Assembly: GCA_004377245.1 (NCBI GenBank)
Contig: SOIK01000117.1
Coordinates: 1 to 6,646, forward strand
Source: Sulfurovum sp.
GTDB lineage: Bacteria > Campylobacterota > Campylobacteria > Campylobacterales > Sulfurovaceae
DNA: 6,646 nucleotides
Reading direction: 5' to 3'
The notes below the pieces were generated by a model, which saw only the letters and a list, made by a program, of their open reading frames with translations, ran no database searches and was not told the origin of the DNA. Positions 5,625 through 6,646 of the stretch are shown in pieces. The position numbers and the translations under genes are program-made. Each line of letters begins with the position of its first letter. Positions within the stretch are counted from its first letter, which is position 1.

Positions 5625-6640
5625 AACCCAGCCTTATCGATAAGCCCTTTTTGACAGCGGCTTCGTGTCTCTTTACCGTTTCGTAGAAGTGTAGCCAGAT
5701 CATCACTCCCACTGCCCAGATGCAACCATAGTTCAGTGATAAGTCCGCCTTTACACCTCATCCCGACACGCTTTCCACTATCAACTCCAAAGCTTCTATC
5801 AAAAAGTGCTCTCACCTCTCTAAGTGTGACGACTTTGCCTATGTTTTGTTTAAAGAACTTACCTATCTTGGAGTCATTGACCTGCTCTACCAGAGATACA
5901 GAATCACTATAATAACTATCTGCATCTTTTCCATAACATGTCCCATGCTTGATCCACTCGTGCTTATGGAGATTTGAAATATAGCCAGGCATAACCTTTG
6001 CAAGTCTCTTTTTTGTCTCATCAGATAACCCAAGATCTGGCAACCTGTTCCACTGATGGTGTTTATCCATCGCAACATGCTTTTTATCTACATTACAGTA
6101 CATCTTGTTTTTGGGTTGTGGCCACAAACCGTGCAGAACAAAATGGCTCTCTTCATACTTAGGAAAAAAACTTCGTTTACACTCTTTTTTATGCCTATGC
6201 GTTTCACAAAATGCATTGTGCCAAGTAAGTGTCAGAAGATTTTGTTTTGAGATCGCCGTCATTCCAGACCCCGATCTGGAATCTACAAACTTTTTCTTGT
6301 TTTTATATTTTTTAGATGCCTTACGAAGCTCATCCTCTATACTGATAACCTGAGTTTCTGCCTTTTGCACATTCATTGGATTTGAGCCATTTTGACTCTT
6401 AACAAAACACTTCTCATCCACCCATCTCTGCGCGGGTTGCTCACCTTTTATCAAGACGAGCACTTGTCCTTTGTGGTGCTTGAGAATGGTATATTTCTGC
6501 TTAGTGTCCAGATGCACAGCATGTGTGTTTTTGCTGTGTTTCATGTTGTTGAATGCAGGGCATTCTTTAGTAGCAAAAGCTTCTTCTCTTGCTATTAATG
6601 AAACGGTAAAAAATATAAGTGTTAAAAAGAGTTTGTTCAT
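5621..6640 (-). CDS. exported ribonuclease T2 / RNase I-like with N-terminal Cys-paired domain
   Basis: This 339-residue enzyme should cut RNA through a 2',3'-cyclic phosphate intermediate in the periplasm or outside the cell. Both active-site segments are intact: CAS I HFVLHGLWPQ (166-175, catalytic H170) and CAS II HEWIKHGTC (227-235, with H227, E228, K231, H232). A Sec signal peptide covers roughly residues 1-17. Residues about 25-80 form a separate small domain, beginning KECPAF and ending RWVDEKCF, with C27 and C78 as a likely disulfide pair. Similar domains precede other bacterial RNase T2 enzymes (from memory), and the fold may be SH3-like. A basic linker (106-117, RKASKKYKNKKK) follows, then residues 119-128, which are encoded by a palindromic element. 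There are eight cysteines in all, consistent with four disulfides. The ATG is clear, but only six upstream bases are in the window, so the ribosome binding site and promoter are not visible. Confidence 0.9.
   Translation of the reverse strand: MNKLFLTLIFFTVSLIAREEAFATKECPAFNNMKHSKNTHAVHLDTKQKYTILKHHKGQVLVLIKGEQPAQRWVDEKCFVKSQNGSNPMNVQKAETQVISIEDELRKASKKYKNKKKFVDSRSGSGMTAISKQNLLTLTWHNAFCETHRHKKECKRSFFPKYEESHFVLHGLWPQPKNKMYCNVDKKHVAMDKHHQWNRLPDLGLSDETKKRLAKVMPGYISNLHKHEWIKHGTCYGKDADSYYSDSVSLVEQVNDSKIGKFFKQNIGKVVTLREVRALFDRSFGVDSGKRVGMRCKGGLITELWLHLGSGSDDLATLLRNGKETRSRCQKGLIDKAGF
5632..5635 (-). promoter_or_regulatory. ribosome binding site supporting the TTG start of the helicase gene
   Basis: On the minus strand this reads AAGG, seven bases before TTG at 5624-5622 and inside the last codons of the RNase gene. 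It is weaker than the site before the cytochrome gene, which suggests modest expression or dependence on ribosomes finishing the RNase frame. Confidence 0.5.
6257..6285. repeat. REP-like palindromic element inside the RNase T2 gene
   Basis: Perfect 8-bp arms ATTCCAGA (6261-6268) and TCTGGAAT (6275-6282) enclose a CCCCGA loop, flanked by CGTC on the left and CTA on the right. This is the architecture of the widespread dispersed repeat beginning GTCATTCC and ending GGAATCTA or GGAATCCA, known under several names such as dRS3 in Neisseria (established knowledge, recalled). On the minus strand it is read in frame as VDSRSGSGMT (residues 119-128), resembling the DSRFRGND-type peptides that such repeats encode. 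It lies between the N-terminal domain and the catalytic domain. Only one copy is in the window, so its repeat status is inferred from the motif. Confidence 0.6.
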
Positions 6641-6646
6641 GTAGTG

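Noticed and set aside
5633..5644. Perfect 12-bp palindrome CTTATCGATAAG near the RNase/helicase junction
   Set aside because: It encodes ordinary LIDK codons. A folded form would have only a 4-bp stem, and one such palindrome in a window this size is not surprising. It does overlap the helicase ribosome binding site, but that alone is not evidence of control.

Overview
The window looks like a chromosomal segment of a Campylobacterota (epsilonproteobacterial) organism, probably a free-living sulfur or nitrogen oxidiser/reducer of the Sulfurimonas/Sulfurovum kind. This is inferred from the low GC content, tight gene packing, protein style, the single-haem periplasmic cytochrome c and the presence of NnrS. 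No marker gene here fixes the genus.

Layout. Bases 1-175 are an AT-rich non-coding leader with candidate promoter elements. Bases 176-3916 on the + strand hold a four-gene operon with overlapping or abutting reading frames: a TauA/SsuA/NMT1-type periplasmic binding protein, a SsuC/TauC-type permease, a SsuB/TauB/NrtD-type ATPase, and a 12-helix NnrS haem-copper membrane protein. Only 5 bp separate it from a convergent minus-strand operon (6640 down to 3922): an exported ribonuclease T2, a Pif1-like superfamily 1B helicase, and a small periplasmic cytochrome c. The last two genes start at non-ATG codons (TTG, then GTG), each inside a 4-base overlap with the stop of the gene before it, so translational coupling is likely.

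How the genes fit together. The first operon encodes a complete ABC importer whose substrate cannot be read from sequence. Its coupling to NnrS suggests a link to nitrogen oxides or nitrosative stress, but no N-oxide reductase lies in the window. The second operon joins two exported proteins and one cytosolic nucleic-acid motor with no obvious shared pathway.

The most striking feature outside the genes is a short palindromic repeat-like element (8-bp perfect arms, 6-base loop, 6257-6285). It lies in frame inside the RNase T2 gene, exactly in the linker between the N-terminal Cys-paired domain and the catalytic domain. A drop in GC from the first two to the last two genes of the ABC-NnrS operon is also visible.
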